Shown here one piece after another: positions 6,811 to 13,640 of a DNA stretch of 26,727 nucleotides. The notes under the pieces are model-generated. The model had not been told where the DNA came from. It made no database searches and worked only from the letters and a program-made list of their open reading frames with translations. This stretch comes from an uncultured Collinsella sp. Its GTDB lineage: Bacteria > Actinomycetota > Coriobacteriia > Coriobacteriales > Coriobacteriaceae. The position numbers were made by a program, and so were the translations under genes. Position 1 is the stretch's first letter. Every line of letters starts with the position of its first letter. The stretch lies in contig CAADSS010000097.1 in NCBI GenBank assembly GCA_900751695.1, positions 1 to 26,727 on the forward strand, in the 5' to 3' direction.

Positions 6811-8089
6811 CGCCGAGGCCAAGCGCGTCACCTCCATCGCCCGCGCCATCAACTGGAGCTATATGTGGCGCCGCCTAATGAGCTACGTTTGGCTCGACCT
6901 GCTGCTAGTAGTGATTGTGGCGGCGATCCTTGTCTATGGATACAACCAGACGCTGCCCAACGGCGCGTTTACCGCAGGATGGATCCCCGGCGCCACCGTT
7001 CACGGCATGTCGCTGACGCCCGCGCGCGGCTGGGACCTGACAACGCTCACCTATACCGTCGAGCTTGCGCGCACCACCAAGACTTTCCCCCTCGCGCAGG
7101 ACCTCGTTACGCTATGGCCTCTCTACCTTGTCGTTGTGGGTTGGCAGGTCATCAGCGTGCTCAACATGCTCGGCGGTGCCCGCCGTGTGCGCCGTACCAT
7201 GGCACCGCTCAACGACTTGGCACTGCGCGTGGACGAACTCGGCCGCATGCAACTCGCCGGCGGCAAAATGGAGACACTGGAGCAGGCCATCGAGCGCGCA
7301 AGCGTCGACTCGCCGAGCGTCACCACCGGCGACGCCGACCTGGCAAGCATCGAGGTCGCGCTCAACCGCCTGCTGCGCCAGATGCAAGAGGCAAAGCTGC
7401 AGCAGATGCGCTTTGTCAACGATGCAAGCCACGAGCTACGCACGCCCATCGCGGTGATTCAGGGCTACGTAAACATGCTCGACCGCTGGGGCAAAAACGA
7501 CCCGGACGTGCTGGCAGAATCCATCGCGTCCCTTAAAGCCGAAAGCGAGCACATGCAAGAGCTTGTGGAGCAGCTGCTGTTTTTGGCACGCGGCGATGCC
7601 GGACGCACCGTACTGCGGCGCGCGAATACCAACCTGGCCGCGCTGGTCGGCGAGGTATGCGAGGAATCGCAGATGATCGATACCGAGCACACGTATCGAC
7701 TGGCCTTTGACGCTGTGCTTGTCAGCGACCCGCGCTGCGACGCGCCCGTTGACGTGGCGCTCGTGAAGCAGGCTCTGCGCGTGATCGTGCAAAACGCCGC
7801 CAAGTACTCGGATGCGGGAACGACCGTCACATTTGGCATAACGCCGGATGCGGGCGCGGGCACGATCGACATAAGTGTTGAGGACGAGGGCATCGGCATG
7901 AACCAGGAATCCGCAGCTCACGCGTTCGAGCGGTTCTACCGTGCCGACAACGCGCGCGATGCCGGCGCACAGGGTTCGGGTCTGGGGCTTGCGATCGCCA
8001 AGTGGATCGTCGACAGCCACGGCGGCGTCATCGGTGTGACCTCGGTCGAAGGGGTCGGCAGCCGCTTTACGATTCGCCTGCCACGATAG
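6794..8089 (+). CDS. Two-component sensor histidine kinase
   Basis: A 431-residue membrane kinase. Transmembrane helices lie at about 33-50 and 104-125 and enclose an extracytoplasmic sensor loop of about 53 residues. A HAMP-like linker (about 128-200) follows. The dimerisation/phospho-acceptor box FVNDASHELRTP carries His213. The ATP-binding domain has the N box around Asn334 (QNAAKYS), G1 DEGIG (364-368), an F box FERFYR (378-383) and G2 GSGLGLA (394-400). The ATG at 6794 lies inside the end of the response-regulator gene, preceded by GGGGTGGG, which suggests translational coupling. The message ends at the terminator 8109-8142. Confidence 0.93.
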   Translation: MSAARNAEAKRVTSIARAINWSYMWRRLMSYVWLDLLLVVIVAAILVYGYNQTLPNGAFTAGWIPGATVHGMSLTPARGWDLTTLTYTVELARTTKTFPLAQDLVTLWPLYLVVVGWQVISVLNMLGGARRVRRTMAPLNDLALRVDELGRMQLAGGKMETLEQAIERASVDSPSVTTGDADLASIEVALNRLLRQMQEAKLQQMRFVNDASHELRTPIAVIQGYVNMLDRWGKNDPDVLAESIASLKAESEHMQELVEQLLFLARGDAGRTVLRRANTNLAALVGEVCEESQMIDTEHTYRLAFDAVLVSDPRCDAPVDVALVKQALRVIVQNAAKYSDAGTTVTFGITPDAGAGTIDISVEDEGIGMNQESAAHAFERFYRADNARDAGAQGSGLGLAIAKWIVDSHGGVIGVTSVEGVGSRFTIRLPR

Positions 8090-8108
8090 GAAGCCCCTCG
8101 GCATAAAT

Positions 8109-8142
8109 AAAGGGATAGGGCCACGCGGCCCTATCCCTTTTT
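8109..8142. terminator. Bidirectional terminator between convergent operons
   Basis: A 14-bp perfect stem (8109-8122 with 8127-8140) has a 4-nt loop. It is followed by TTTTT on the plus strand and preceded by A-rich sequence (AAATAA), which gives a U-rich tail on the minus strand. It serves the kinase operon and the converging VOC gene. Confidence 0.9.
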
Positions 8143-8164
8143 GCCAGCTATGGCAGCTTGTGCG

Positions 8165-8539
8165 CTACTCGCGGCACAGGTGCACGGCGAAACCGGCGAA
8201 CTCGCGCTTAAAATACACGAGCTTGGTGCCGCCGTCGGGCAGCAGCGCGCGCGACTCTTCGTTGACCTCGAGCCCGCGCTCGGCAAACCACTTCTCAGCT
8301 GCATCGATGTCGTTAACGGCAAAGCCGATGTGGCCTTTGGTGCCACGACCGTTCTGCTTCATGATCTCGACCAGCGAATCGTTGAAGTACGAAACCGGGG
8401 TCTCGATGACGGGCAGGCCCATCATCGTCGAGAACAGCTCCGCGATCTCCAGGGCGTCTGCCGGGTCGGTGGCGTTAATGCCCACATGGGCAACGCGCAT
8501 ACCAAAGAGCTCTACCGGGTTGGCGTTCTGCTCACTCAT
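8165..8539 (-). CDS. VOC (glyoxalase/dioxygenase-fold) protein
   Basis: A 124-residue vicinal-oxygen-chelate protein with two beta-alpha-beta-beta-beta modules (about 14-62 and 66-122). Candidate metal ligands at the usual places are His18, Glu58, His70 and His120. The fold serves lyases, isomerases, dioxygenases and resistance proteins, so no substrate can be assigned. It is the second gene of a minus-strand pair, starting 11 bp after the stop of an orphan PTS EIIB gene, so its substrate may be a sugar-derived keto or aldehyde compound; this is inference. It ends against the bidirectional terminator at 8109-8142. Confidence 0.82.
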   Translation of the reverse strand: MSEQNANPVELFGMRVAHVGINATDPADALEIAELFSTMMGLPVIETPVSYFNDSLVEIMKQNGRGTKGHIGFAVNDIDAAEKWFAERGLEVNEESRALLPDGGTKLVYFKREFAGFAVHLCRE

Positions 8540-8550
8540 GCAGTCAGCGC

Positions 8551-8838
8551 CTACTGAGCCATGACGTCGAGAACGGCCTTCTCGGCGGCAACGCGGTTCA
8601 TGCCGGTCATGAAGGGCACGCCACTCACGTACGGGCAGGTGAGGCCCTCGGGGGCAACGGTGGTGGCGATCAGCAGGTCAGCGCCCTCGTCGCAGTAATC
8701 CTTGGCCTCGGAGATGGCGCACTGCACGATCTCGTACTTGTCGGCATAACCGTTGGCGTCGAGCAGGGTAGCGACCTTCTGGGCAACGAGCGTGGAAGTA
8801 GCAGCGCCAGCACCGCAAGCCAAAACGATCTTCTTCAT
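8551..8838 (-). CDS. PTS galactitol-type EIIB component (orphan)
   Basis: A 95-residue cytosolic protein of the GatB-like EIIB family. Cys8 in the loop ACGAGAATST is the expected phospho-cysteine that receives phosphate from EIIA and passes it to the sugar on EIIC. The length matches stand-alone EIIB domains. GGGAGAC lies upstream of the ATG at 8838. No EIIA or EIIC gene lies next to it; its only partner is the VOC gene 11 bp downstream. It may work with subunits encoded elsewhere, or act as a phosphorylation-dependent regulator of its neighbour. Confidence 0.85.
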   Translation of the reverse strand: MKKIVLACGAGAATSTLVAQKVATLLDANGYADKYEIVQCAISEAKDYCDEGADLLIATTVAPEGLTCPYVSGVPFMTGMNRVAAEKAVLDVMAQ

Positions 8839-8940
8839 AGGTAATGTCTCCCTTCATGGTTTACTTTAGGTAAGTGTACCGCAGCGAGCGATGGCACTCG
8901 GCCTCGATGAGCTTTTATGCCAGTTTGCTTGCGCGCTGCG

Positions 8941-8946
8941 TATAAT
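8941..8946 (+). promoter_or_regulatory. Consensus -10 TATAAT upstream of the TM/helical-repeat gene
   Basis: A perfect TATAAT lies 56 bp upstream of the ATG at 9002. The -35 is not convincing. A TG dinucleotide (8937-8938) is one base off the extended -10 position. Confidence 0.5.
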
Positions 8947-9001
8947 ACATCTAGTACGTGTTGTCATACCGCTCGCTTTATGAGCGACTAAGGACCCTAA
9001 T

Positions 9002-9625
9002 ATGCCCGATTCCCGCACCCTCTGGACCGCCGTCGTTATCATCTGCATCGCCGTGTCGGTGTTCTTTAGCGTCAAAAAACGCACCACGTTTAAACGCCTG
9101 CAGCAATTGATGGCCGCCAAGCAGTGGGATGAGTTCGATCGTTTGCTCGACGGCAAACTCACCAGCATGCTGTACCCGCGCTACAACCGCGACTACCTGC
9201 GTCTGAACTCCTATCTGCTGCGCGAGGACCACGAGCGCGCCAGCGAGATGTTTGACCTGCTGTTGGGACTCAACCTCCCCAAGATGCAGCGCGTCGACCT
9301 GGTGATTAAGGCCTTTAACTACTATGTTGGCCAGGAGGACCGCAAAAAGTCCAAAGAGCTGTTGCACGAGATCAAGGGCTTTGAGGGAGGTCAAGCAGAG
9401 GCGGTTGCACACGAGTGTCAGCTGATGTACGACACGATGATCCTCAAGCGCCACAACGACATTCCCGAGCTGGAGCGCATGCTCGAGGATGTCGGCGACG
9501 ACCCGGTCAAGCGCTGCCGCTTGGAGTACCTGCTGGCCCTGCAGTACCAGAACAAGGGCGACGAAGCCAAGTTCCAGGAGTTCCTGGAGAAGTCGGGCCA
9601 ACACTCGATGGCCGTCAACGCGTAA
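9002..9625 (+). CDS. Membrane-anchored helical-repeat protein
   Basis: A 207-residue protein of unknown function. An N-terminal transmembrane anchor (about residues 8-24) is followed by Lys/Arg, predicting a cytoplasmic body. The rest is helical with TPR-like spacing (for example QWDEFDRLLDGKL, REDHERASEMFDLLLGL, NKGDEAKFQEFLEKSG), which suggests a protein-interaction scaffold. AAGGA lies about 8 nt upstream of the ATG, with a perfect -10 box farther upstream. It is a single-gene unit, divergent from the EIIB/VOC pair and followed 31 bp later by tRNA-Leu. I do not recognise a named family. Confidence 0.75.
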   Translation: MPDSRTLWTAVVIICIAVSVFFSVKKRTTFKRLQQLMAAKQWDEFDRLLDGKLTSMLYPRYNRDYLRLNSYLLREDHERASEMFDLLLGLNLPKMQRVDLVIKAFNYYVGQEDRKKSKELLHEIKGFEGGQAEAVAHECQLMYDTMILKRHNDIPELERMLEDVGDDPVKRCRLEYLLALQYQNKGDEAKFQEFLEKSGQHSMAVNA

Positions 9626-9636
9626 CGGACGGCTTG

Positions 9637-9645
9637 TGCTAGACT
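9637..9645 (+). promoter_or_regulatory. Extended -10 of tRNA-Leu
   Basis: TGCTAGACT matches an extended -10 (TG-n-TAnACT) 11 bp before the mature tRNA 5' end. A -35 is not evident. Confidence 0.4.
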
Positions 9646-9656
9646 TCTAGTCTCAC

Positions 9657-9741
9657 GGGGGCGTGGCGGAATTGGCATACGCAGGAGACTTAAAATCTCT
9701 CGCCGCAAGGATTGTGGGTTCGAGTCCCACCGCCCCTACCA
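9657..9741 (+). tRNA. tRNA-Leu (anticodon UAA)
   Basis: An 85-nt class II tRNA. The acceptor 5' strand GGGGGCG (9657-9663) pairs with CGCCCCT (9731-9737), allowing one G-U pair. The anticodon stem GGAGA/TCTCT encloses the loop CTTAAAA with anticodon TAA. A long variable arm follows, as expected for leucine. The T arm is GTGGG-TTCGAGT-CCCAC, and the discriminator A and the CCA end (9739-9741) are encoded. The 3' end from the T arm onward is repeated at 9920. Confidence 0.96.
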
Positions 9742-9804
9742 TATGGAGCTTTCGAGCCCGTGTTCCTCAGGGATGCGGGCTCGCTTCTTTTAGATGCCGG
9801 TGGG
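9724..9804 (+). repeat. tRNA 3' end plus terminator, first copy of a direct duplication
   Basis: These 81 bp start inside the T arm of tRNA-Leu, include the terminator and run to CCGGTGGGA. They recur at 9920-10000 at roughly 88% identity by eye, an offset of 196 bp. Such a duplication of a tRNA 3' end is what an attL/attR pair of an integrated element leaves, but it could also be a simple tandem duplication. Confidence 0.75.
9753..9791 (+). terminator. tRNA-Leu terminator
   Basis: CGAGCCCG (9753-9760) pairs with CGGGCTCG (9776-9783), followed by CTTCTTTT. Confidence 0.8.
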
Positions 9805-9919
9805 ACTCGAACCCGCGAGGGGGCGAGCGTTAAGCGGACGCGCAGCGTCCGAAGCGAGCCGGCGAGGGCGCCGACAGGCGGCCGAAGCCGGTGCGTATTT
9901 GCGCAGCAAATGCGCGGAC
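9805..9919. other. GC-rich spacer between duplicated tRNA ends
   Basis: This 115-bp GC-rich insert lies between the two duplicated blocks. Its left edge (9800-9816) reads GTGGGACTCGAACCCGC, close to the reverse complement of the tRNA T arm, and it contains local palindromes such as TTTGCGCAGCAAA near 9899. It has no gene and looks like repeat debris derived partly from a tRNA. Confidence 0.5.
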
Positions 9920-10000
9920 GTCCCACCGCCCTTACCATATGGAGCTTTCGAGCCCGTGTCCCCAAGGGATGCGGGCTCGTTTCTTTTACACGCCGGCGGG
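9920..10000 (+). repeat. tRNA 3' end plus terminator, second copy
   Basis: This truncated copy of 9724-9804 contains CCCACCGCCCTTACCA (the tRNA 3' end with a C-to-T change) and a second terminator hairpin (9949-9956 with 9972-9979, then TTTCTTTT). It contains no functional tRNA. Confidence 0.75.
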
Positions 10001-10003
10001 GCT

Positions 10004-10076
10004 CTAAGTTGCGGTGGAATAGTTCCTGTTTTGGCAGTTTACCAGCCCATTTAGGAACTATTCCACCGCGACTTAG
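10004..10076 (+). repeat. Long palindrome, family A, left copy
   Basis: The 24-bp arms, 10004-10027 and 10053-10076, pair at 23 of 24 positions around a 25-nt loop. The arm core AGTTGCGGTGGAATAG is the same as in the palindrome at 11592-11658. The two copies bracket the AAA+/DUF4143 ATPase gene. Confidence 0.85.
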
Positions 10077-10087
10077 GTTGGTGTTCC

Positions 10088-10172
10088 CACATTTTCCGAT
10101 GGAAAAACGTGGTTGTCTCTCACATTTTCCGATGGAAAAACGTGGTTGTCTCGCACATTTTTCGATGGAAAC
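10088..10172 (+). repeat. 33-bp tandem repeats, about 2.6 units
   Basis: Units start at 10088, 10121 and 10154; the third is partial. Each begins CACATTTTCCGATGG or a close variant, and units 1 and 2 are identical except for the last base. Every unit contains the small palindrome TTTTCC-GAT-GGAAAA (slightly degenerate in unit 3). There is no spacer, so this is not a CRISPR array. The block ends 14 bp before the -10 box of the ATPase gene, so the units are candidate operator sites. Confidence 0.85.
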
Positions 10173-10185
10173 GCCCAAATGATCT

Positions 10186-10191
10186 TATACT
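10186..10191 (+). promoter_or_regulatory. -10 TATACT of the ATPase gene
   Basis: TATACT lies 24 bp before the ATG at 10215, giving a short leader with the ribosome site GGGAGG. The -35 is weak and overlaps the third tandem-repeat unit. Confidence 0.5.
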
Positions 10192-10214
10192 AGCCGAGAG
10201 GGTTGGGAGGCAAT

Positions 10215-11516
10215 ATGCAGCGACAGCTTATGAGTGAACTTATCGCTTGGAAATCAAGGGCGAATCGCAAACCTCTCTTGCTTAAGGGAGCCCGCCAGAC
10301 AGGAAAGACTTGGCTTCTTAACGAATTCGCAAGCCAGCAGTATCGAAACGTCATTCGTTTTGACTTTATGCTCGAGCCGAGCACACGCTCGCTGTTCGAT
10401 GGGGACCTCGACCCCAAGCGCATCATCTCCCAGATAGAACTCCTACGTGGCCAAACTGTAACGCCAGCAGACACGCTCATCATCTTCGACGAGATCCAAG
10501 AGGCCCCGCGCGGGATCACCTCGCTCAAGTACTTCAACGAGCTTGCACCCGAATACCACATCGTAGCAGCCGGTTCCTATATGGGCCTCGCGCTCCGACG
10601 CGAAAACGAGTCATTTCCCGTCGGCAAAATCGACCAGCTCACCATGCGTCCCATGGGGTTCGCCGAGTTCGTTCGTGCCGTCGACGGCGACCCGCTCGCC
10701 GACGCCATCCTTGCCGCAGACATGAACCTTCTAGCAAACGTTACCGAAAAGCTCGAGCACTTGCTCAAGGAATACCTTGTTGTCGGCGGTATGCCCGAAG
10801 TTGTCTCCGCTTTCGCCGAGACACGCGACTTCATCGAAGCCCGAAGGCTTCAGCAGCAAATCATCGAGGCTTACGAATCCGATTTTGGCAAACATGCACC
10901 CGCCCGCATCATCGAGCGCATGAGGTTGGTTTGGAAATCCCTTCCCGGCCAGCTTGCCAAAGAGAACAAGAAGTTTGTCTATGGCGCCCTTCGCCCCGGA
11001 GCGCGCGCACGCGATTTCGAGGAAAGCCTCCAGTGGCTCACGGACTACGGAATCGTTCATAAGGTGCCACGTGTTTCCGCTCTAAAGGCGCCGCTCTCGA
11101 GCTACGAAGACCTCTCGGGCTTCAAACTGTTCTGCATCGACACCGGCATCCTCGGAGCGCTCTCCGGTCTCTCTCCGGCCATCGTTCTTAACGGATCCGC
11201 TGTTTTTACCGAGTTCAAAGGTTCGCTGACCGAACAATACGTCGCGCAGGAGCTTTTGCTCCAGGACAAAACTCCCGCGTATTGGTCCTCTACCTCTGGC
11301 AATGCCGAAACCGACTTTGCCATCGACCATGCGGGAACCGTGCTTCCGCTTGAGGTCAAGGCGGCAGAGAACCTTAAAGCGAAGAGTCTGAAAATAGCCT
11401 GCGAAAAATTCAAGCTCGAGCGTTGCGTGAGGAGCTCCCTGGCGGCATATAGAGACGAGGGCATGCTCGTCAATATTCCGCTTTGGGAGATTGGGCAGAT
11501 CGACAAGCTGGCATAG
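10215..11516 (+). CDS. AAA+ family ATPase with DUF4143 domain
   Basis: A 433-residue protein of the widespread AAA_14/DUF4143 ATPase family. Walker A is GARQTGKT (25-32) and Walker B is LIIFDE (88-93). A SYMG sensor-like segment lies near 120 and a winged-helix-like middle region follows. The C-terminal DUF4143 part (about 210-400) ends in a nuclease-like fold with TDFAI and EVKAAEN, the pattern of a PD-(D/E)XK core. Biological roles of this family are poorly known. The ATG at 10215 is chosen because GGGAGG lies just upstream; a TTG at 10203 is less likely. It is a single gene bracketed by two copies of one palindrome family and preceded by tandem repeats and a duplicated tRNA end, so horizontal acquisition is plausible. 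Confidence 0.88.
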   Translation: MQRQLMSELIAWKSRANRKPLLLKGARQTGKTWLLNEFASQQYRNVIRFDFMLEPSTRSLFDGDLDPKRIISQIELLRGQTVTPADTLIIFDEIQEAPRGITSLKYFNELAPEYHIVAAGSYMGLALRRENESFPVGKIDQLTMRPMGFAEFVRAVDGDPLADAILAADMNLLANVTEKLEHLLKEYLVVGGMPEVVSAFAETRDFIEARRLQQQIIEAYESDFGKHAPARIIERMRLVWKSLPGQLAKENKKFVYGALRPGARARDFEESLQWLTDYGIVHKVPRVSALKAPLSSYEDLSGFKLFCIDTGILGALSGLSPAIVLNGSAVFTEFKGSLTEQYVAQELLLQDKTPAYWSSTSGNAETDFAIDHAGTVLPLEVKAAENLKAKSLKIACEKFKLERCVRSSLAAYRDEGMLVNIPLWEIGQIDKLA

Positions 11517-11540
11517 GCGCTGTAGGGACGCCCCGCAAGG

Positions 11541-11586
11541 ACTGTCCCCAGGTGCCGGCAGAAAAGGAACGTCCCCAGGTGCCGGC
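11541..11586 (-). repeat. REP-like hairpin element with alternative stem
   Basis: Read on the minus strand, a GCCGGCA/TGCCGGC stem (plus-strand 11554-11560 and 11580-11586) encloses a loop with GGGGACGTTC, and GGGGACAGTCC follows. This is the same layout as the element at 139-189 but with an unrelated stem. On the plus strand it shows as two direct copies of GTCCCCAGGTGCCGGC (11544-11559 and 11571-11586). Confidence 0.75.
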
Positions 11587-11591
11587 TGTTG

Positions 11592-11658
11592 AGTTGCGGT
11601 GGAATAGGGACTGTTTGGTGCCCGAAAGGGCGATTTTAGTCCGTATTTCACCGCAACT
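11592..11658 (+). repeat. Long palindrome, family A, right copy
   Basis: The 21-bp arms, 11592-11612 and 11638-11658, pair at 19 of 21 positions. The loop carries its own hairpin, GCCC-GAAA-GGGC (11620-11631). The arm core matches 10004-10076. Lying between the convergent ATPase and Ppx genes, it could also act as a bidirectional transcript end, although the T tract is weak. Confidence 0.85.
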
Positions 11659-11661
11659 TCT

Positions 11662-12663
11662 TTAGAGGGCGCTGAGGCTGGGGGTCCAGCCGATGGTGGG
11701 TAGCTCACCGTCGAGAACCTCGTTAATGGTGGCGGCCATGCCGGCAAGCAGGCTGTTCTCGCTTACGGTGAGCGTGTCGTAGCCGCCGGCTCGCATAAGC
11801 TCGCGAATCACCACGGCACCAGCCAAGATCACGCCCGCGCGTTTGGGCTGTACACCCGGTAGCGCGGCGATGCCTTCCGCGTCCAACACAGACATGCGCT
11901 CGATAGCGGCCGAGACCTGCTCCAGCGACAGCTCGCGTAGGTGCACAAAGCTCGAATCGTACGGTTCCAGCTCGTGGACCAGAGCCACCAGCGTAGTCAC
12001 CGTGCCGCCCACCGCGACTAAGCGTTCGGCGCGCTCAAAGTCGACAGGCAGGCCCTCAAAATAGGCGGCGAACTGCTCGCCTGCCCACGCGACAGCGGCA
12101 GCAAGCTCGCCATCCGCGGGCGGCAACGCGGAGAAAAAGCGCTCCGTCACGCGACGGCAACCGATGTCCAGCGAGCGCGTTCCCTCCAGCGCAAAGACGC
12201 TGCACTCCGGAGCGTATACGCCCGTCGCGAGCTCCGTGGAGCCGCCGCCCGAATCTGCGACGATGATGCGCTCGCCGGCAAAGTCGTGCGCCACGCCAAA
12301 AAATGTCAGGCGCGCCTCGACCTCGCCCGGAATCACCTGTGGTTTGAGCCCCAACTCGCGCAGGCCGTCCAGCAGCAGCGCGGCATTGGACGCATCGCGC
12401 GCGGCACTCGTGCACGTGGTGCAGACGCACACGGCCCCAAAGGCACGGGCCTCGTCCACAAACATGCGGCACGCAGCGAGCACACGCTCGACAGCCGCCT
12501 CGCAGAAGCGCCCCGTCGCGTCCACGCCCTCGCCCAGGTCGGTAATCTCGGTATGCTTGGACGATTCCACAATCGCTCCGCCCTCGACCTGGGCCAACAC
12601 CAGTCGCGACGACACCGTTCCCAGGTCGATCGCGGCCACCTTATAGCGTTTGCAATTTGTCAT
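11662..12663 (-). CDS. Ppx/GppA family phosphatase (exopolyphosphatase type)
   Basis: A 333-residue member of the ASKHA-fold Ppx/GppA family, which hydrolyses polyphosphate or pppGpp. Phosphate-binding motifs are AIDLGTVSSR near residue 11, DSGGGSTEL (about 144-152) and VGGTVTTL (about 218-225). The length matches the short, two-domain actinobacterial form without the C-terminal HD domain. GGAGGGGAG precedes the ATG at 12663. It lies 20 bp downstream of the DivIC-like gene, in the conserved eno–divIC–ppx order of Actinomycetota. Sequence alone does not separate polyphosphate from pppGpp specificity. Confidence 0.88.
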   Translation of the reverse strand: MTNCKRYKVAAIDLGTVSSRLVLAQVEGGAIVESSKHTEITDLGEGVDATGRFCEAAVERVLAACRMFVDEARAFGAVCVCTTCTSAARDASNAALLLDGLRELGLKPQVIPGEVEARLTFFGVAHDFAGERIIVADSGGGSTELATGVYAPECSVFALEGTRSLDIGCRRVTERFFSALPPADGELAAAVAWAGEQFAAYFEGLPVDFERAERLVAVGGTVTTLVALVHELEPYDSSFVHLRELSLEQVSAAIERMSVLDAEGIAALPGVQPKRAGVILAGAVVIRELMRAGGYDTLTVSENSLLAGMAATINEVLDGELPTIGWTPSLSAL

Positions 12664-12683
12664 TGCGGGCTCCCCTCCGAGCG

Positions 12684-13445
12684 CTATTTGCCGTTGGACA
12701 CGACCGTCTGGCCCTCGACGCCGTTAAACCCAAACAGCATGTCGAGCGCCTGGATGTACCACGGCGCGTCCTTGCCGACTTCTTCGATTTCCTTGGCCAC
12801 TTCGCTGGCCTTCTTGGCGTTTGAGGACTTTTTGCTCGACGACGAGTCAGAATCGTCGTCCAAGCCTAGCACGTCAATCTTCTTCTCGCCGGGCATCACC
12901 AAGCCCAGGTCCTCGGACGCCGCGTCCTTGATACCCTCCTCCGAGAGCAGCTTGTCGACGCTTTTTTGCAGCTCATCATTGTATTGCTGGCGAATCTCGA
13001 CCTGCTTGGCCAAGATATCGCTCGAACGCTTTGCCACGTACAGATCGCGCACGGGGAAATACAGGCTCACGAGCACCAGCGCCACCACGATACCGATAAA
13101 CAGCGGACGCAGAGGGCCATGCGTAAAGTCATAGATCGCCTTGACCACCGCGTTGTCGTTGGCGTAATGCATAAAGTCCGAGCCCGAAAGACGGTTCGAG
13201 GGCCTACTCGATTTGTCGTGTGCTTGAGTCGAGGGACGCGACGCATGCGACGAACGTGCCGGGCGCACCGGTCCATCTGCCAAGGTATTTGATTGAGCAT
13301 TGGGGCGCGAGGTACTTGTCGGGCGCTGCGCGGGGCGGTCGACGCCGGCGTAGGCGGACCCACCGAGCTGCACCGTGCGCGCACGGCGAGGCGACGGCTC
13401 GCGCGAACCGGCGGAATAGTGCCTGTTGTCGTAAATCTGATCCAT
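12684..13445 (-). CDS. DivIC/FtsB-family septum formation initiator
   Basis: A 253-residue bitopic membrane protein of the divisome. A long, probably disordered, Arg/Ser/Pro-rich cytoplasmic N-terminus (1-108) precedes one transmembrane helix (about 112-132). An extracytoplasmic coiled coil (about 138-170) and the family motif SEDLGLVMPGE (about 177-187) follow. The C-terminus is acidic and Ser/Lys-rich with a hydrophobic end (WYIQALDMLFGF). FtsB/DivIC proteins bridge FtsL and FtsQ and help activate septal wall synthesis. The ATG at 13445 has AAGGCG upstream; an open frame extending to 13571 crosses the promoter and is not used. Its position downstream of eno is the standard actinobacterial one. 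Confidence 0.85.
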   Translation of the reverse strand: MDQIYDNRHYSAGSREPSPRRARTVQLGGSAYAGVDRPAQRPTSTSRPNAQSNTLADGPVRPARSSHASRPSTQAHDKSSRPSNRLSGSDFMHYANDNAVVKAIYDFTHGPLRPLFIGIVVALVLVSLYFPVRDLYVAKRSSDILAKQVEIRQQYNDELQKSVDKLLSEEGIKDAASEDLGLVMPGEKKIDVLGLDDDSDSSSSKKSSNAKKASEVAKEIEEVGKDAPWYIQALDMLFGFNGVEGQTVVSNGK

Positions 13446-13488
13446 GTGCGCCTTGTGCGGTTGAGGTTTGTTTGCGCTAAGTCCTTTA

Positions 13489-13497
13489 GTTATAGCA
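13489..13497 (-). promoter_or_regulatory. Extended -10 of the divIC–ppx operon
   Basis: On the minus strand TGCTATAAC is a good extended -10, 44 bp upstream of the divIC ATG. It lies after the eno terminator, so divIC and ppx probably form their own transcript. Confidence 0.55.
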
Positions 13498-13536
13498 CGA
13501 GCGCCCGCACCGCCTTCGCCAGCCTTTGCTCGACAT

Positions 13537-13568
13537 AAAAAAGGCGCTGAGCCATATGGCCCAGCGCC
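13537..13568 (-). terminator. eno terminator
   Basis: On the minus strand GGCGCTGGGCC pairs with GGCTCAGCGCC (one mismatch) and is followed by six T. It lies 70 bp after the eno stop. Confidence 0.9.
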
Positions 13569-13640
13569 CACAGCGCTTTGCGGCGTCCAGCCAAGGCGGG
13601 GCGGAACCGAGTCAGCCTCCTCCTCGCCAAATTCGCCCGT

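Noticed and set aside
10088..10172. Possible CRISPR array
   Set aside because: The 33-bp units are contiguous with no unique spacers, and no cas genes are nearby. They are tandem repeats.
9712..10182. Open frames on both strands across the tRNA downstream repeats
   Set aside because: They translate duplicated terminators and tandem repeats, contain repeated peptide blocks only because of the DNA repeats, and lack ribosome sites.
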